This document shows, piece by piece, positions 44,468 to 52,086 of a stretch of DNA of 64,000 nt. A model generated the notes under the pieces. That model was not told the DNA's origin. It ran no database searches and saw only the letters and a program-made list of their open reading frames with translations. The DNA lies in assembly GCA_900541585.1 (NCBI GenBank), contig UQKD01000001.1, positions 62,001 to 126,000 on the forward strand. The letters are read 5' to 3'. The position numbers were made by a program, and so were the translations under genes. How positions within the stretch are numbered: the first letter of the stretch is position 1; every line of letters begins with the position of its first letter. The stretch comes from an uncultured Alistipes sp. Lineage in GTDB: Bacteria; Bacteroidota; Bacteroidia; Bacteroidales; Rikenellaceae.

Positions 44468-44543
44468 GCGATAAGCCCCTCCCGAGGGAGGGTTTTGGAG
44501 CGGGGGCAGACTTGTAAACGACGCCAACGGCGGCGACAACAAC
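44468..44543 (+). repeat. 76-nt dispersed repeat, copy 1
   Basis: The same orientation and length recur at 61311-61386 with roughly 87% identity. Shared features are the palindromic CCCTCCCGAGGGAGGG core, the segment CAGACTTGTAAACGACGCCAA and GGCGGCGACAAC. Copy 1 lies between yicC and gmk. Confidence 0.85.
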
Positions 44544-44589
44544 AGGAGACCGGGTTGCTAACCGACATAAAATCAATCGCCATCTGATT

Positions 44590-45153
44590 ATGGGTAAAGT
44601 CATCATATTCTCGGCCCCGAGCGGCTCGGGCAAAACCACTATCGTCCACCGGTTGCTGGAACGCTATCCGCAGTTCGAATTTTCCATCTCGGCGACCAGC
44701 CGCGCCCCCCGCGGCCAGGAGCGCGACGGGGTGGACTACTACTTCCTCTCGCACGGGGAGTTCATGCAGGCCGTGGCCGAAAACCGCTTCGTGGAGTGGG
44801 AGGAGGTCTACAAGGGGACCTGCTACGGCACGCTGCGCTCGGAGGTGGAGCGCATCTGGGCCAAGGGCCATGTGATCGTCTTCGACGTCGACGTGGTCGG
44901 CGGCATCAACCTCAAGCGCATCTTCGGCGACGAGGCCTGCTCGGTGTTCATCATGCCGCCTTCGGTCGAGGAGCTGCGCCGACGGCTCGAAGGCCGCGGC
45001 ACGGACGCCCCGGAGGTGATCGACCGCCGCGTGGCCAAGGCCGAATTCGAACTGACGAAAGCCCCCGAGTTCGACCACGTGGTGGTCAACGACTGCCTCG
45101 ACGAGGCCGTGTGCGGCACGTGCAGCATCCTCGACCAATTCATCGCACGGTAG
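44590..45153 (+). CDS. gmk: Guanylate kinase
   Basis: This 187-residue enzyme phosphorylates GMP to GDP. The P-loop is SAPSGSGKTTI, and the GMP-binding region has SATSRAPRGQERDGVDYYFL. FDVDVVGGINLKRIF and FIMPPSVEELRRRLEGRGTD complete the family pattern. The next gene starts 1 base after its stop. Confidence 0.97.
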   Translation: MGKVIIFSAPSGSGKTTIVHRLLERYPQFEFSISATSRAPRGQERDGVDYYFLSHGEFMQAVAENRFVEWEEVYKGTCYGTLRSEVERIWAKGHVIVFDVDVVGGINLKRIFGDEACSVFIMPPSVEELRRRLEGRGTDAPEVIDRRVAKAEFELTKAPEFDHVVVNDCLDEAVCGTCSILDQFIAR

Positions 45154-45154
45154 G

Positions 45155-45964
45155 ATGAAACGGGTCATGCTCTATTTCGGGTCGTTCAACCCCGTGCACA
45201 AAGGCCACATCGCGCTGGCGGAATACGTCGTCGGGCAGGGTCTCTGCGACGAAGCCGTGCTGGTCGTTTCGCCCCAAAGCCCCTATAAACAAGCCGCGGA
45301 ACTGGCTCCCGAGATGGACCGTTTCGAAATGGCCGAAATCGCCTGCGCGGCTTCGGCATATCCGGATAAAATCAAACCTTCGGTCGTGGAGTTCCTGCTG
45401 CCGAAGCCCTCATACACAATAGATACCCTGCGTTACCTAAAGGAAAACTTCGGATCGGAGATGCAGTTCTCGATCCTGATGGGCAGCGACCAGATCGCAC
45501 GCCTCCCGGGGTGGAAGGAGTATGAACGGATCCTCGAATACCCGGTTTACGTCTACCCGCGGCGCGGCGAACCGGCGGAAGGATTCGAAGGACGCATCAC
45601 GCCGCTGACGGACGCCCCGTTGCAGGACTTCGCCTCGACCGACGTGCGCGACCGCATCGGGCGGGGTGAGGACGTCGCCGCCATGCTCGACGAAGGCGTC
45701 GCCGCCTACATCCGCCGCAAGGGACTGTGGAGTCCCGCGACGCGCATCGCGGCCCTCGGGGCGCAGATCGCCGCCGAACCCGAAAACACGGCGCTCTACG
45801 TCGAGCGCGGAAAACTCCACTACCGGATGGGCGAGTGGGGTCCGGCGCTCAACGACTTCAACGCCGCACTGCGCATCGACGCGGAGCACGTCGAAGCCAA
45901 GGAGTTCGCCCGGATGGTGCAGGAGATACTGGAATTCCGATACAAAGACATATACAACCCCTGA
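45155..45964 (+). CDS. nadD: Nicotinate-nucleotide adenylyltransferase with a C-terminal TPR-like extension
   Basis: This gene encodes 269 residues, whereas NadD is usually 190-210. The first 195 residues are a complete NadD: GSFNPVHKGH with the HxGH nucleotide motif, PKPSYTIDTL, FSILMGSDQ and FASTDVRDRI in place of ISSTxIR. Residues about 205-265 form a helix pair with TPR spacing (ALYVERGKLHYRMGEWGPAL, FNAALRIDAEHVEA) ending in FRYKDIYNP, a phrase common in Bacteroidota TPR proteins. The extension is in the same frame with no sign of frameshift. It makes NaAD for NAD synthesis; the added helices may mediate contacts. Confidence 0.9.
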   Translation: MKRVMLYFGSFNPVHKGHIALAEYVVGQGLCDEAVLVVSPQSPYKQAAELAPEMDRFEMAEIACAASAYPDKIKPSVVEFLLPKPSYTIDTLRYLKENFGSEMQFSILMGSDQIARLPGWKEYERILEYPVYVYPRRGEPAEGFEGRITPLTDAPLQDFASTDVRDRIGRGEDVAAMLDEGVAAYIRRKGLWSPATRIAALGAQIAAEPENTALYVERGKLHYRMGEWGPALNDFNAALRIDAEHVEAKEFARMVQEILEFRYKDIYNP

Positions 45965-45965
45965 A

Positions 45966-46949
45966 ATGACACGTTTGAAGATAGCCCTCCTGGCGGGCGG
46001 AGACTCGCCCGAACGGGGAATCGCCCTTCAGAGCGCCGCCCAGATCGAGGCGGCCCTCGACCACTCGAAATACGACATCACGGTCGTAGACCTCCACCGC
46101 CGCGACTGGCACTACACGGCCCCCGACGGGCGGCAGTGGCAGGTCGACAAGAACGACTTCTCGATCACCGTCGACGGCGTTCACATAGTCTTCGATTATG
46201 CCCTTATCATCATTCACGGCACACCGGGAGAGGACGGCAAACTGCAAGGCTACCTCGACATGATGGGCGTTCCCTATTCGTCGTGCTCGATGACCTCGTC
46301 AGTCATCACCTTCGACAAGATCACCACCAAACGCACGCTCGCGGGCCGCGTCAACCTGGCCCGCGAGGTGTTCCTGCGCCGCGGCGAAGCGTTCGACCCG
46401 GCGCAGATCGCCGCCGAACTGGGAATGCCCCTGTTCGTGAAGCCCAACGCCAACGGCTCGTCGTTCGGCGTGACGAAGGTGCACGCCCCGGAGGAGCTTC
46501 CGGCGGCCGTCGAAGCGGCATTCGCCCAGGGTGACGAGATTCTGATCGAGGAGTGCGTAACGGGCCGCGAAATGGGCTGCGGAATGCTCGTCGCCGGCGG
46601 GAGGGAGTATGTTTTCCCGATCACGGAGATCGTTTCCAAGAAAGATTTCTTCGACTACCAGGCCAAGTACACCGAAGGCTATTCGGACGAGATCACCCCT
46701 GCGGACATCACCCCGGAGGTGAAGGCCGAGCTGAACCGCATGACCCGCGAGGCGTACCGCACCTGCCGCTGCTCGGGCGTCGTAAGGGTGGACTTCATCG
46801 TCACCCCCGAGGGCGTGCCCTATTTCATCGAGCTGAACTCGATTCCCGGCATGAGCGCCGGAAGCATCGTCCCCAAGCAGGCCCGCGAAATGGGTATGTC
46901 GCTCGGGGAACTCTACGACATCATCATCGCCGACACCTGCCGCAAATGA
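45966..46949 (+). CDS. ddl: D-alanine--D-alanine ligase
   Basis: This 327-residue ATP-grasp enzyme forms the D-Ala-D-Ala dipeptide for peptidoglycan. Visible are the N-terminal LLAGGDSPERGIAL, the HGTPGEDGKLQGYLDMMGVPY segment (in parts), PLFVKPNANGSSFGVTKV for ATP binding, and VDFIVTPEGVPYFIELNSIPGMS with metal-binding Glu/Asn. The start at 45966 follows the nadD stop by one base; an earlier in-frame Met lies inside nadD. Its stop overlaps the next ATG (ATGA). Confidence 0.96.
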   Translation: MTRLKIALLAGGDSPERGIALQSAAQIEAALDHSKYDITVVDLHRRDWHYTAPDGRQWQVDKNDFSITVDGVHIVFDYALIIIHGTPGEDGKLQGYLDMMGVPYSSCSMTSSVITFDKITTKRTLAGRVNLAREVFLRRGEAFDPAQIAAELGMPLFVKPNANGSSFGVTKVHAPEELPAAVEAAFAQGDEILIEECVTGREMGCGMLVAGGREYVFPITEIVSKKDFFDYQAKYTEGYSDEITPADITPEVKAELNRMTREAYRTCRCSGVVRVDFIVTPEGVPYFIELNSIPGMSAGSIVPKQAREMGMSLGELYDIIIADTCRK

Positions 46950-47518
46950 TCGAGATAGACGACAAAATCGTAAGCGCCGACCTGCTGCGCGAATGTTTCG
47001 CCTGCGACATCGCGCAGTGCAAAGGGATCTGCTGCGTCGAAGGCAACGCCGGGGCGCCGCTCGAAGCCGACGAGGTGGAGATCCTCGAACGCGAATACCC
47101 CAATTACAAACCCTACATGACGGCGGAAGGCATCGGGGCCGTCGAACGGCAGGGATTCATGGTCGTCGACGAGGACGGCGACCTGACGACACCGCTGGTC
47201 AACGGAGCCGAGTGCGCCTATACCTACACGGAGAACGGCGTGACGCTCTGCGCCATCGAAAAGGCGTGGGCCGAAGGCAGGACCCCGTTCCGCAAGCCGA
47301 TTTCGTGCCACCTCTATCCGATCCGCGTGATGCGTTTTTCGAACGGCACGGTGGGGCTCAACTACCACCGCTGGTCGGTGTGCGCCCCGGCCCGCCGGTG
47401 CGGCGCCAGGCTGGGCATCCCGGTCTACAAAGCCCTCCGGGAACCGATCGTCCGCCGTTTCGGCGAGGAATTCTACAAGGCGCTGGAAGCCGCCGAAGAA
47501 CTGATCAGACAACAATAA
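46946..47518 (+). CDS. DUF3109-family Cys-rich protein
   Basis: This 190-residue cytoplasmic protein has the family cysteine cluster CFACDIAQCKGICC near the N-terminus (CxxCxxxxCxxxCC pattern). Further Cys lie in CAYTY, LCAIEKAW, SCHLYPIR and VCAPARRCG. The arrangement resembles YkgJ-type zinc or Fe-S cluster proteins. The function is unknown. It overlaps ddl by four bases and precedes the M23 peptidase gene, so it is made with cell-wall enzymes. Confidence 0.88.
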   Translation: MIEIDDKIVSADLLRECFACDIAQCKGICCVEGNAGAPLEADEVEILEREYPNYKPYMTAEGIGAVERQGFMVVDEDGDLTTPLVNGAECAYTYTENGVTLCAIEKAWAEGRTPFRKPISCHLYPIRVMRFSNGTVGLNYHRWSVCAPARRCGARLGIPVYKALREPIVRRFGEEFYKALEAAEELIRQQ

Positions 47519-47533
47519 GAGAAATAAGAGACT

Positions 47534-48727
47534 ATGAAAAAATACATCCTTACCTGCATCGCCCTCTCGATGGTCTTCACCGCAATGGCCCGCAAGCCCA
47601 AAAACTCACGGACGGCCGACGCAGCGGCCCGCGAAATTGCCGCGGCTGATTCGCTCCGCTCGGTGGCGTTGCGGCAGGCCGCGCTGATCGACTCGCTGCA
47701 AAGCATCGTCCTCGTCGCAGACCGCACGGCCGGAGAGACAGAGGCCCCGGAACCCGCACCGGTCATCGACCCGGAGCAGGCCGCAGCGGATTCGGTGGCG
47801 GCGCTGCGCCTGCGCCTCCGTCCCACGAAAATCGAGTCCATCTTCGACACCAACGGCCTGACCGTGCTCGACACCCTGGCCACGGAAAACGACGCCGTGC
47901 AGGTGATACTGTACAGCAACAACAGCTGGAAATACATCCTCAACCGCGAGGTGGCCAAAGACAGCACGATTTTCGAGAAATACTGGGACACGACGACGCT
48001 CTTTCCCTACAAGGAGGTCGACATGTCGGGAATGCCCAAATCGGTGGTGATCGACCTCGTCGACTCGCTGACCAGCTACCATTGCCCCTATCAGGGTTCG
48101 GTACACCCGCGCGGCAAATACGGCCCGCGGCGCCGGCGCCAGCACCAGGGCGTGGACCTGCCGCTGAAGATGGGCGATCCGGTATACGCCACCTTCTGCG
48201 GCCGCGTGCGCATCTCGCAGTACAACAAGGGCGGCTACGGCAATCTGGTGATCATCCGCCACGACAACGGGCTGGAGACCTATTACGGCCACCTGTCGGA
48301 ACGTCTGGTGGAACCCGACCAGTGGGTCGAGGCGGGGCAGATCATCGGTCTGGGCGGTTCGACGGGCCGTTCGACGGGTCCCCATCTCCATTTCGAAACC
48401 CGTTACTACGGGCAGTCGTTCGACCCCGAACGCCTGATCGACTTCAAGAACGGAACGCTGAGCCGCGAGACCTTCCTCCTGAAGAAGTCGTTCTTCAGCA
48501 TCTACTCCAACGCCGGGCAGGATTTCGAAGACGAGATCGCCAACGAGGAGCAGGACAAGAAGGAAGCCGCCGAGAAGGCCGCCATGAAATACTACAAGAT
48601 CCGTTCGGGCGACACGCTGGGCGGCATCGCCCGCCGCTACGGAACGACCGTGACGAACCTCTGCCGCCTGAACGGCATCAAGTCGACCACCGTGCTGCGC
48701 ATCGGACGCTCGCTGCGGGTGCGATAG
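47534..48727 (+). CDS. M23-family metallopeptidase with LysM domain
   Basis: This 397-residue secreted peptidoglycan endopeptidase or activator has a short signal peptide (YILTCIALSMVFTAMA). An Ala-rich helical region follows. The LytM domain at about residues 200-300 has zinc ligands in HQGVDLP (HxxxD) and GPHLHFE (HxH), so it is probably active. A Glu/Lys-rich linker leads to a LysM domain (YKIRSGDTLGGIARRYGTTV) at the C-terminus, which binds glycan. It ends the yicC-to-M23 gene run. Confidence 0.94.
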   Translation: MKKYILTCIALSMVFTAMARKPKNSRTADAAAREIAAADSLRSVALRQAALIDSLQSIVLVADRTAGETEAPEPAPVIDPEQAAADSVAALRLRLRPTKIESIFDTNGLTVLDTLATENDAVQVILYSNNSWKYILNREVAKDSTIFEKYWDTTTLFPYKEVDMSGMPKSVVIDLVDSLTSYHCPYQGSVHPRGKYGPRRRRQHQGVDLPLKMGDPVYATFCGRVRISQYNKGGYGNLVIIRHDNGLETYYGHLSERLVEPDQWVEAGQIIGLGGSTGRSTGPHLHFETRYYGQSFDPERLIDFKNGTLSRETFLLKKSFFSIYSNAGQDFEDEIANEEQDKKEAAEKAAMKYYKIRSGDTLGGIARRYGTTVTNLCRLNGIKSTTVLRIGRSLRVR

Positions 48728-48744
48728 GGCAGTCCCCGATACAG

Positions 48745-48777
48745 AAACCGCCGGACTTTCGAAAGTCCGGCGGTTTT
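48745..48777 (+). terminator. Terminator of the M23 peptidase gene
   Basis: A near-perfect 15-bp palindromic stem, AAACCGCCGGACTTT/AAAGTCCGGCGGTTT, with a two-base centre, ends in TTTT. Confidence 0.92.
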
Positions 48778-48838
48778 CCTATTCGGACGCAAACGGCGTC
48801 GCTTCGTCCCGAAGCCCCAAAAAACGATTCCCGGCCCC

Positions 48839-48976
48839 GGGCGCAGAACCGAATGACAAGCGTCCCGAAGCCACCGTCCGCCCCTAAAACCCGCCTTTTA
48901 GGCGGGCGGGCGCAGAACCGGACAGGAAGCCGGAAGACTTGCCCATCGCTCCCTAAAACCCGTCTTTTAGACGGGT
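48839..48976. repeat. Two tandem 69-nt units derived from the proC 3' end
   Basis: Units 48839-48907 and 48908-48976 share GGGCGCAGAACCG at the start and CCCTAAAACCCG(C/T)CTTTTAG(G/A)CGG at the end, exactly 69 bases apart. The second unit reaches the proC stop codon and carries its terminator hairpin; the first holds a variant of the same hairpin. A shorter match, CGTCCCGAAGCC, lies at 48805-48816. On the minus strand both units read as a 23-residue peptide repeat, but no start signal supports a gene. Confidence 0.75.
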
Positions 48977-48978
48977 TT
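48953..48978 (-). terminator. proC terminator overlapping the stop codon
   Basis: On the minus strand AAACCCGTC-taaaa-GACGGGTTTT forms the hairpin; the stop codon TAA lies in the loop. The last residues KKPV are therefore part of the terminator. Confidence 0.8.
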
Positions 48979-49755
48979 CTTGCGCTGAACGGCGTCGATG
49001 GCATCGATCACCGCACCGCGGAAGCCCTTGCGCTCCAGTTCGGCAACGCCCGCGATCGTCGTTCCGCCGGGCGAGCAGACGGCGTCCTTCATCGCACCGG
49101 GATGCTGCCCCGTGGCGAGCTGCAATTTCCCGGTCCCGACGATCATCTGGCCCGCCATGCGGTAGGCATCGGCGCGCGCAACGCCGTGCTTGACGGCAGC
49201 GTCCCCGAGCGCCTCGATGAACATGGCGACGAACGCCGGGCCGCAGCCGCAGACGGCACTCGATATGCCGAGCAGGGCGGTGTCCATCGGCAAGACGAGG
49301 CCGATCTTCGAAAAGAGCGCCTCCACCTGCCGCCACTCCCCGTCCGAAAGCGAATGGCGGCGTTCACAGACGACGATGCCTTCGCAGACCGAAACGGGCG
49401 TGTTGGGAACGGTACTCAAATGGTGCGTGCCGGGGGCGAGTATCCGCTCGTAATCGTCGAACGTGACGCCCGCGGCCACCGAAACGACGATCTTACCCGC
49501 CAGTTGTTCCCGTACGGGCGTAAGCACCGCTTCGACCTGGTAGGGCTTCACGGCGACGACCACCAGATCGGCGAACGCGACGAGTGCCGCCGCATCGTCG
49601 AAAGCCCGGAAGCCCTGCGGCTCCGTATTGCGCTGCAATTTCGCACGGTCGCGCGCGCACGCGCCGATGTCGCCGGGCCGCACGGCCCCCGAGCGGACAA
49701 ACCCGCCCGCCATGGCCTGCGCCATATTTCCGAATCCGATAAAACCGATTTTCAT
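48967..49755 (-). CDS. proC: Pyrroline-5-carboxylate reductase
   Basis: This 262-residue enzyme makes proline from pyrroline-5-carboxylate. The start at 49755 gives MKIGFIGFGNMAQAMAGGFV, the NAD(P)-binding GxGxxA motif; a longer frame upstream overlaps no homology. AVKPYQVEAVL, MPNTPVSVCEGI and the C-terminal VCSPGGTTIAGVAELE complete the family pattern. It lies 38 bases downstream of yggS in the same direction, a common pairing. Confidence 0.95.
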   Translation of the reverse strand: MKIGFIGFGNMAQAMAGGFVRSGAVRPGDIGACARDRAKLQRNTEPQGFRAFDDAAALVAFADLVVVAVKPYQVEAVLTPVREQLAGKIVVSVAAGVTFDDYERILAPGTHHLSTVPNTPVSVCEGIVVCERRHSLSDGEWRQVEALFSKIGLVLPMDTALLGISSAVCGCGPAFVAMFIEALGDAAVKHGVARADAYRMAGQMIVGTGKLQLATGQHPGAMKDAVCSPGGTTIAGVAELERKGFRGAVIDAIDAVQRKKPV

Positions 49756-49793
49756 ATAAGTCTGGTATAATTTATCATTCGTGCAGCAACCAC

Positions 49794-50471
49794 TCATAAA
49801 ACGGGCTTCTTAAGCCCGCGCCGGCCGAATATCAACGAACCGACGCGCACCATCGTCGAGCCGCACTCGACAGCCAGCGGATAGTCGTGCGACATGCCCA
49901 TCGACAGCGTGTTGAACCGCGGCCCGAAATAGGGTTGCAGCAACTCGAAACAGCGTTTCAGCTCCATGAAATCACGGCGTATCGCCCCGCCGTCGTCGGT
50001 ATTGGTGGCAATGCCCATCACGCCCCGCACGCAGACGTTCGGCATGCGGGCAAACGGGGCCGTGCGGACGTACTCCATCAGCCCGGCCATGTCCCAGCCC
50101 GTCTTGGTCTCCTCCTCGGCGACGCGGATCTCTAGGAGGATTTCGAGCGTCCGCCCGCACTTGGCCGCCTCGCGCTGGATCGCCTCGGCCAGCCGCGCGC
50201 TGTCGACCGAATGGATCAGCGCGACGAACGGGGCGATGTATTTGATCTTGTTGGTCTGCAGGTGGCCGATCATGTGCCACTCGATGTCCTTGGGCAGGGC
50301 TTCGTGTTTTTCGCGCAGTTCCTGCGGGCGGCTCTCGCCGAAAACGCGGTGGCCGGCGTCGTAGGCCTCGCGGATCGCCTCCGCGGGATGGGTTTTCGAC
50401 ACGGCGACCAGCGTGACGCCCCCGGGAAGCGTCGAGCGCACGAACGACAGTTGACAAGCTATATCCGACAT
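49794..50471 (-). CDS. yggS: YggS-family PLP-binding homeostasis protein
   Basis: This 225-residue alanine-racemase-like TIM-barrel protein regulates pyridoxal phosphate levels. The PLP Lys is in TLVAVSKTHP. Family segments include FGESRPQELREKHE, EWHMIGHLQTNKIKYI, and LSMGMSHDYPLAVECGSTMVRVG (cited in parts: LSMGMSHDY, GSTMVRVGSLIFG). The start at 50471 fits. Its last codons encode KKPVL and form the hairpin CGGGCTT-aag-AAGCCCG followed by TTTTAT, a possible partial terminator before proC. Confidence 0.94.
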   Translation of the reverse strand: MSDIACQLSFVRSTLPGGVTLVAVSKTHPAEAIREAYDAGHRVFGESRPQELREKHEALPKDIEWHMIGHLQTNKIKYIAPFVALIHSVDSARLAEAIQREAAKCGRTLEILLEIRVAEEETKTGWDMAGLMEYVRTAPFARMPNVCVRGVMGIATNTDDGGAIRRDFMELKRCFELLQPYFGPRFNTLSMGMSHDYPLAVECGSTMVRVGSLIFGRRGLKKPVL

Positions 50472-50573
50472 TGGTCTTTCAGTTTTACCCGGTAAAAATA
50501 CGCAAAATTCGTACAACGTGAAACAGACCCGGGAAAAATCCGGGCCTGCGACTCGTTTTTCTGCCCGAAAACC

Positions 50574-51800
50574 CTATTTCGCCACGACGATCTCCGAGCA
50601 GCCGAACTCCCCGGGAAGCGTCCGCTGCGTCTTCTTCAGCGCATCGTAGACGTGAATGCGGCGCGTACCGTCCGCCTCGCACAGCAGGTAGATTTCCAGC
50701 GAATCCTTATCGGGAGCGTACTCCGTGACCGAAAGCGCCGTGCCCGGAACTTCAGCCAGCGTCTCGCCGAAAGCGCCGTCACCGGCAGCGTTGAACAGCC
50801 GCAGCTGCGTTTTGCCCCCGGCCGAAACGGCATAGCCGCCCACCTGGTACAGTTTTTCCGGCTCGTCGGCCGGGGCGGCCACAGTCCGGAAGGGAATCAT
50901 CGCATCGGCCCCGACGGCTTCGCCCGACCCCGATCCGCCGTAGACCCTCAACACCAGCGGAGCGCACGTCCCGTCGGCGTTGCGCTGCGCCAGCAGCAGT
51001 TCGGAGCCGACCCGCACGAACGGCTGCACGGCCAGCGTCTGCACGACCTCCCCGGGTATCTGCCAGGAGACCGGGGAGACGGGCGAAGTGCGGGTCACGG
51101 TTTGCGTGGTCAGCGTCAGCCGCCCGGAATCGTAGTTCAGGAATCCCACGGAAGAGTCGGAAACCAGCCCGGCAAACAAATAATCGCCGAACCCGAAGTC
51201 GTTCCAGTACTTCATCGTCAGATCGACACCCACCGCCGAACCGGAGTACAGGCCGTAAATCCAGCCCGAGCCGGGAACGCCCACCGGGCAGGCGATTCCC
51301 CGACCGACGCCGAGCGTTTTGACCGGCGTTACGCCGCCCGTCGCCGGGTCGATCCGGTCGACGCGGGTTTCGTCCGTATCGAAAACCGAAAGGCCGTAGA
51401 GCGCCGCCTCCCCGGGCTGCCCGTCGGCGACCCGGATCTTACCCAGCGGCATCATCCTGCCCCGGCGGAACAACAGCACCCGGACCGTGGAAGCAGGGTA
51501 GTGCCCCGGGGCCAGGAAGGTGATGCCCGTGGCCGTGCGCGACGAGACGATCCCCCGCACGCCCTTGGCGTAGCCCTCCGGAGCGAACGCCCCGGAACCG
51601 TCCGTCCAGTAGATTTCGAGCATGATTTCATCGTCGGACTCGAACCCTTCGGCCGAGACGGTCACCCCGTCACCGGGTGTAAAGACCCACGAATCGGGCG
51701 GCATGACGACGTTCTTCACGAAAACGGGAACCCGGTTCTTATCCGAAGAACAGGCCCCGAAAATCGCCCCGGAAAGGAGCAGGAACAGAATCCTTTTCAT
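50574..51800 (-). CDS. Lipoprotein of unknown function
   Basis: This gene encodes 408 residues with signal MKRILFLLLSGAIFGAC (lipid-anchor Cys17). Residues about 25-125 form a beta-rich domain resembling IPT/TIG or PKD folds (MPPDSWVFTPGDGVTVSAEG, LAPGHYPASTVRVLLFR). The remainder has seven or so short strand repeats with Asp/Gly turns (GLSVFDTDETRVDRIDPATG, HVYDALKKTQR) that look like a beta-propeller. Such lipoproteins are frequent in Bacteroidales. The gene stands alone, with a run of nine C's in its 5' leader. Confidence 0.8.
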   Translation of the reverse strand: MKRILFLLLSGAIFGACSSDKNRVPVFVKNVVMPPDSWVFTPGDGVTVSAEGFESDDEIMLEIYWTDGSGAFAPEGYAKGVRGIVSSRTATGITFLAPGHYPASTVRVLLFRRGRMMPLGKIRVADGQPGEAALYGLSVFDTDETRVDRIDPATGGVTPVKTLGVGRGIACPVGVPGSGWIYGLYSGSAVGVDLTMKYWNDFGFGDYLFAGLVSDSSVGFLNYDSGRLTLTTQTVTRTSPVSPVSWQIPGEVVQTLAVQPFVRVGSELLLAQRNADGTCAPLVLRVYGGSGSGEAVGADAMIPFRTVAAPADEPEKLYQVGGYAVSAGGKTQLRLFNAAGDGAFGETLAEVPGTALSVTEYAPDKDSLEIYLLCEADGTRRIHVYDALKKTQRTLPGEFGCSEIVVAK

Positions 51801-52086
51801 TCAAGCATTTGAATTTCATATTTTTACCTCCGCTCCGGGGGGGGGCATTTCCGGGATATGCAGTACGCGCATCCGATCACAAAGATAGCGTTTTTCTGCC
51901 GTTTCCGCATCGTTTCCATCTTTGGGACCGGTGCCGCAACGACGCTTTCAGTAAATCGGAAGGTTTTGCCGGGCCGGACGCGCTTCCGTTTGCACCTGTC
52001 CGACTTTTTTTTTGCCCGACCGCATGCAATTCGGTTTTGCATCTGTCCGACTTTTTACTATCTTTGGTGTCAAAACCCGAAAAACA
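51801..52086. promoter_or_regulatory. Intergenic region with consensus promoter of the C69 dipeptidase and a direct repeat
   Basis: Plus-strand promoter TTTG (52036-52039), exactly 19 bases, then TATCTTTG (52059-52066), 20 bases before the ATG. The 21-base sequence starting at that TTTG recurs with one mismatch at 51989-52009, but is followed there by a T9 run rather than a -7 box. A G9 tract lies at 51837-51845 near the divergent lipoprotein gene. No gene is supported in the stretch. Confidence 0.8.

Noticed and set aside
48678..49004. Minus-strand ORF with a repeated peptide (KRRVLG...RFCAR)
   Set aside because: The repeat comes from the 69-nt duplication of the proC terminator region; the frame overlaps proC and the M23 gene end in other frames and has no start signal.
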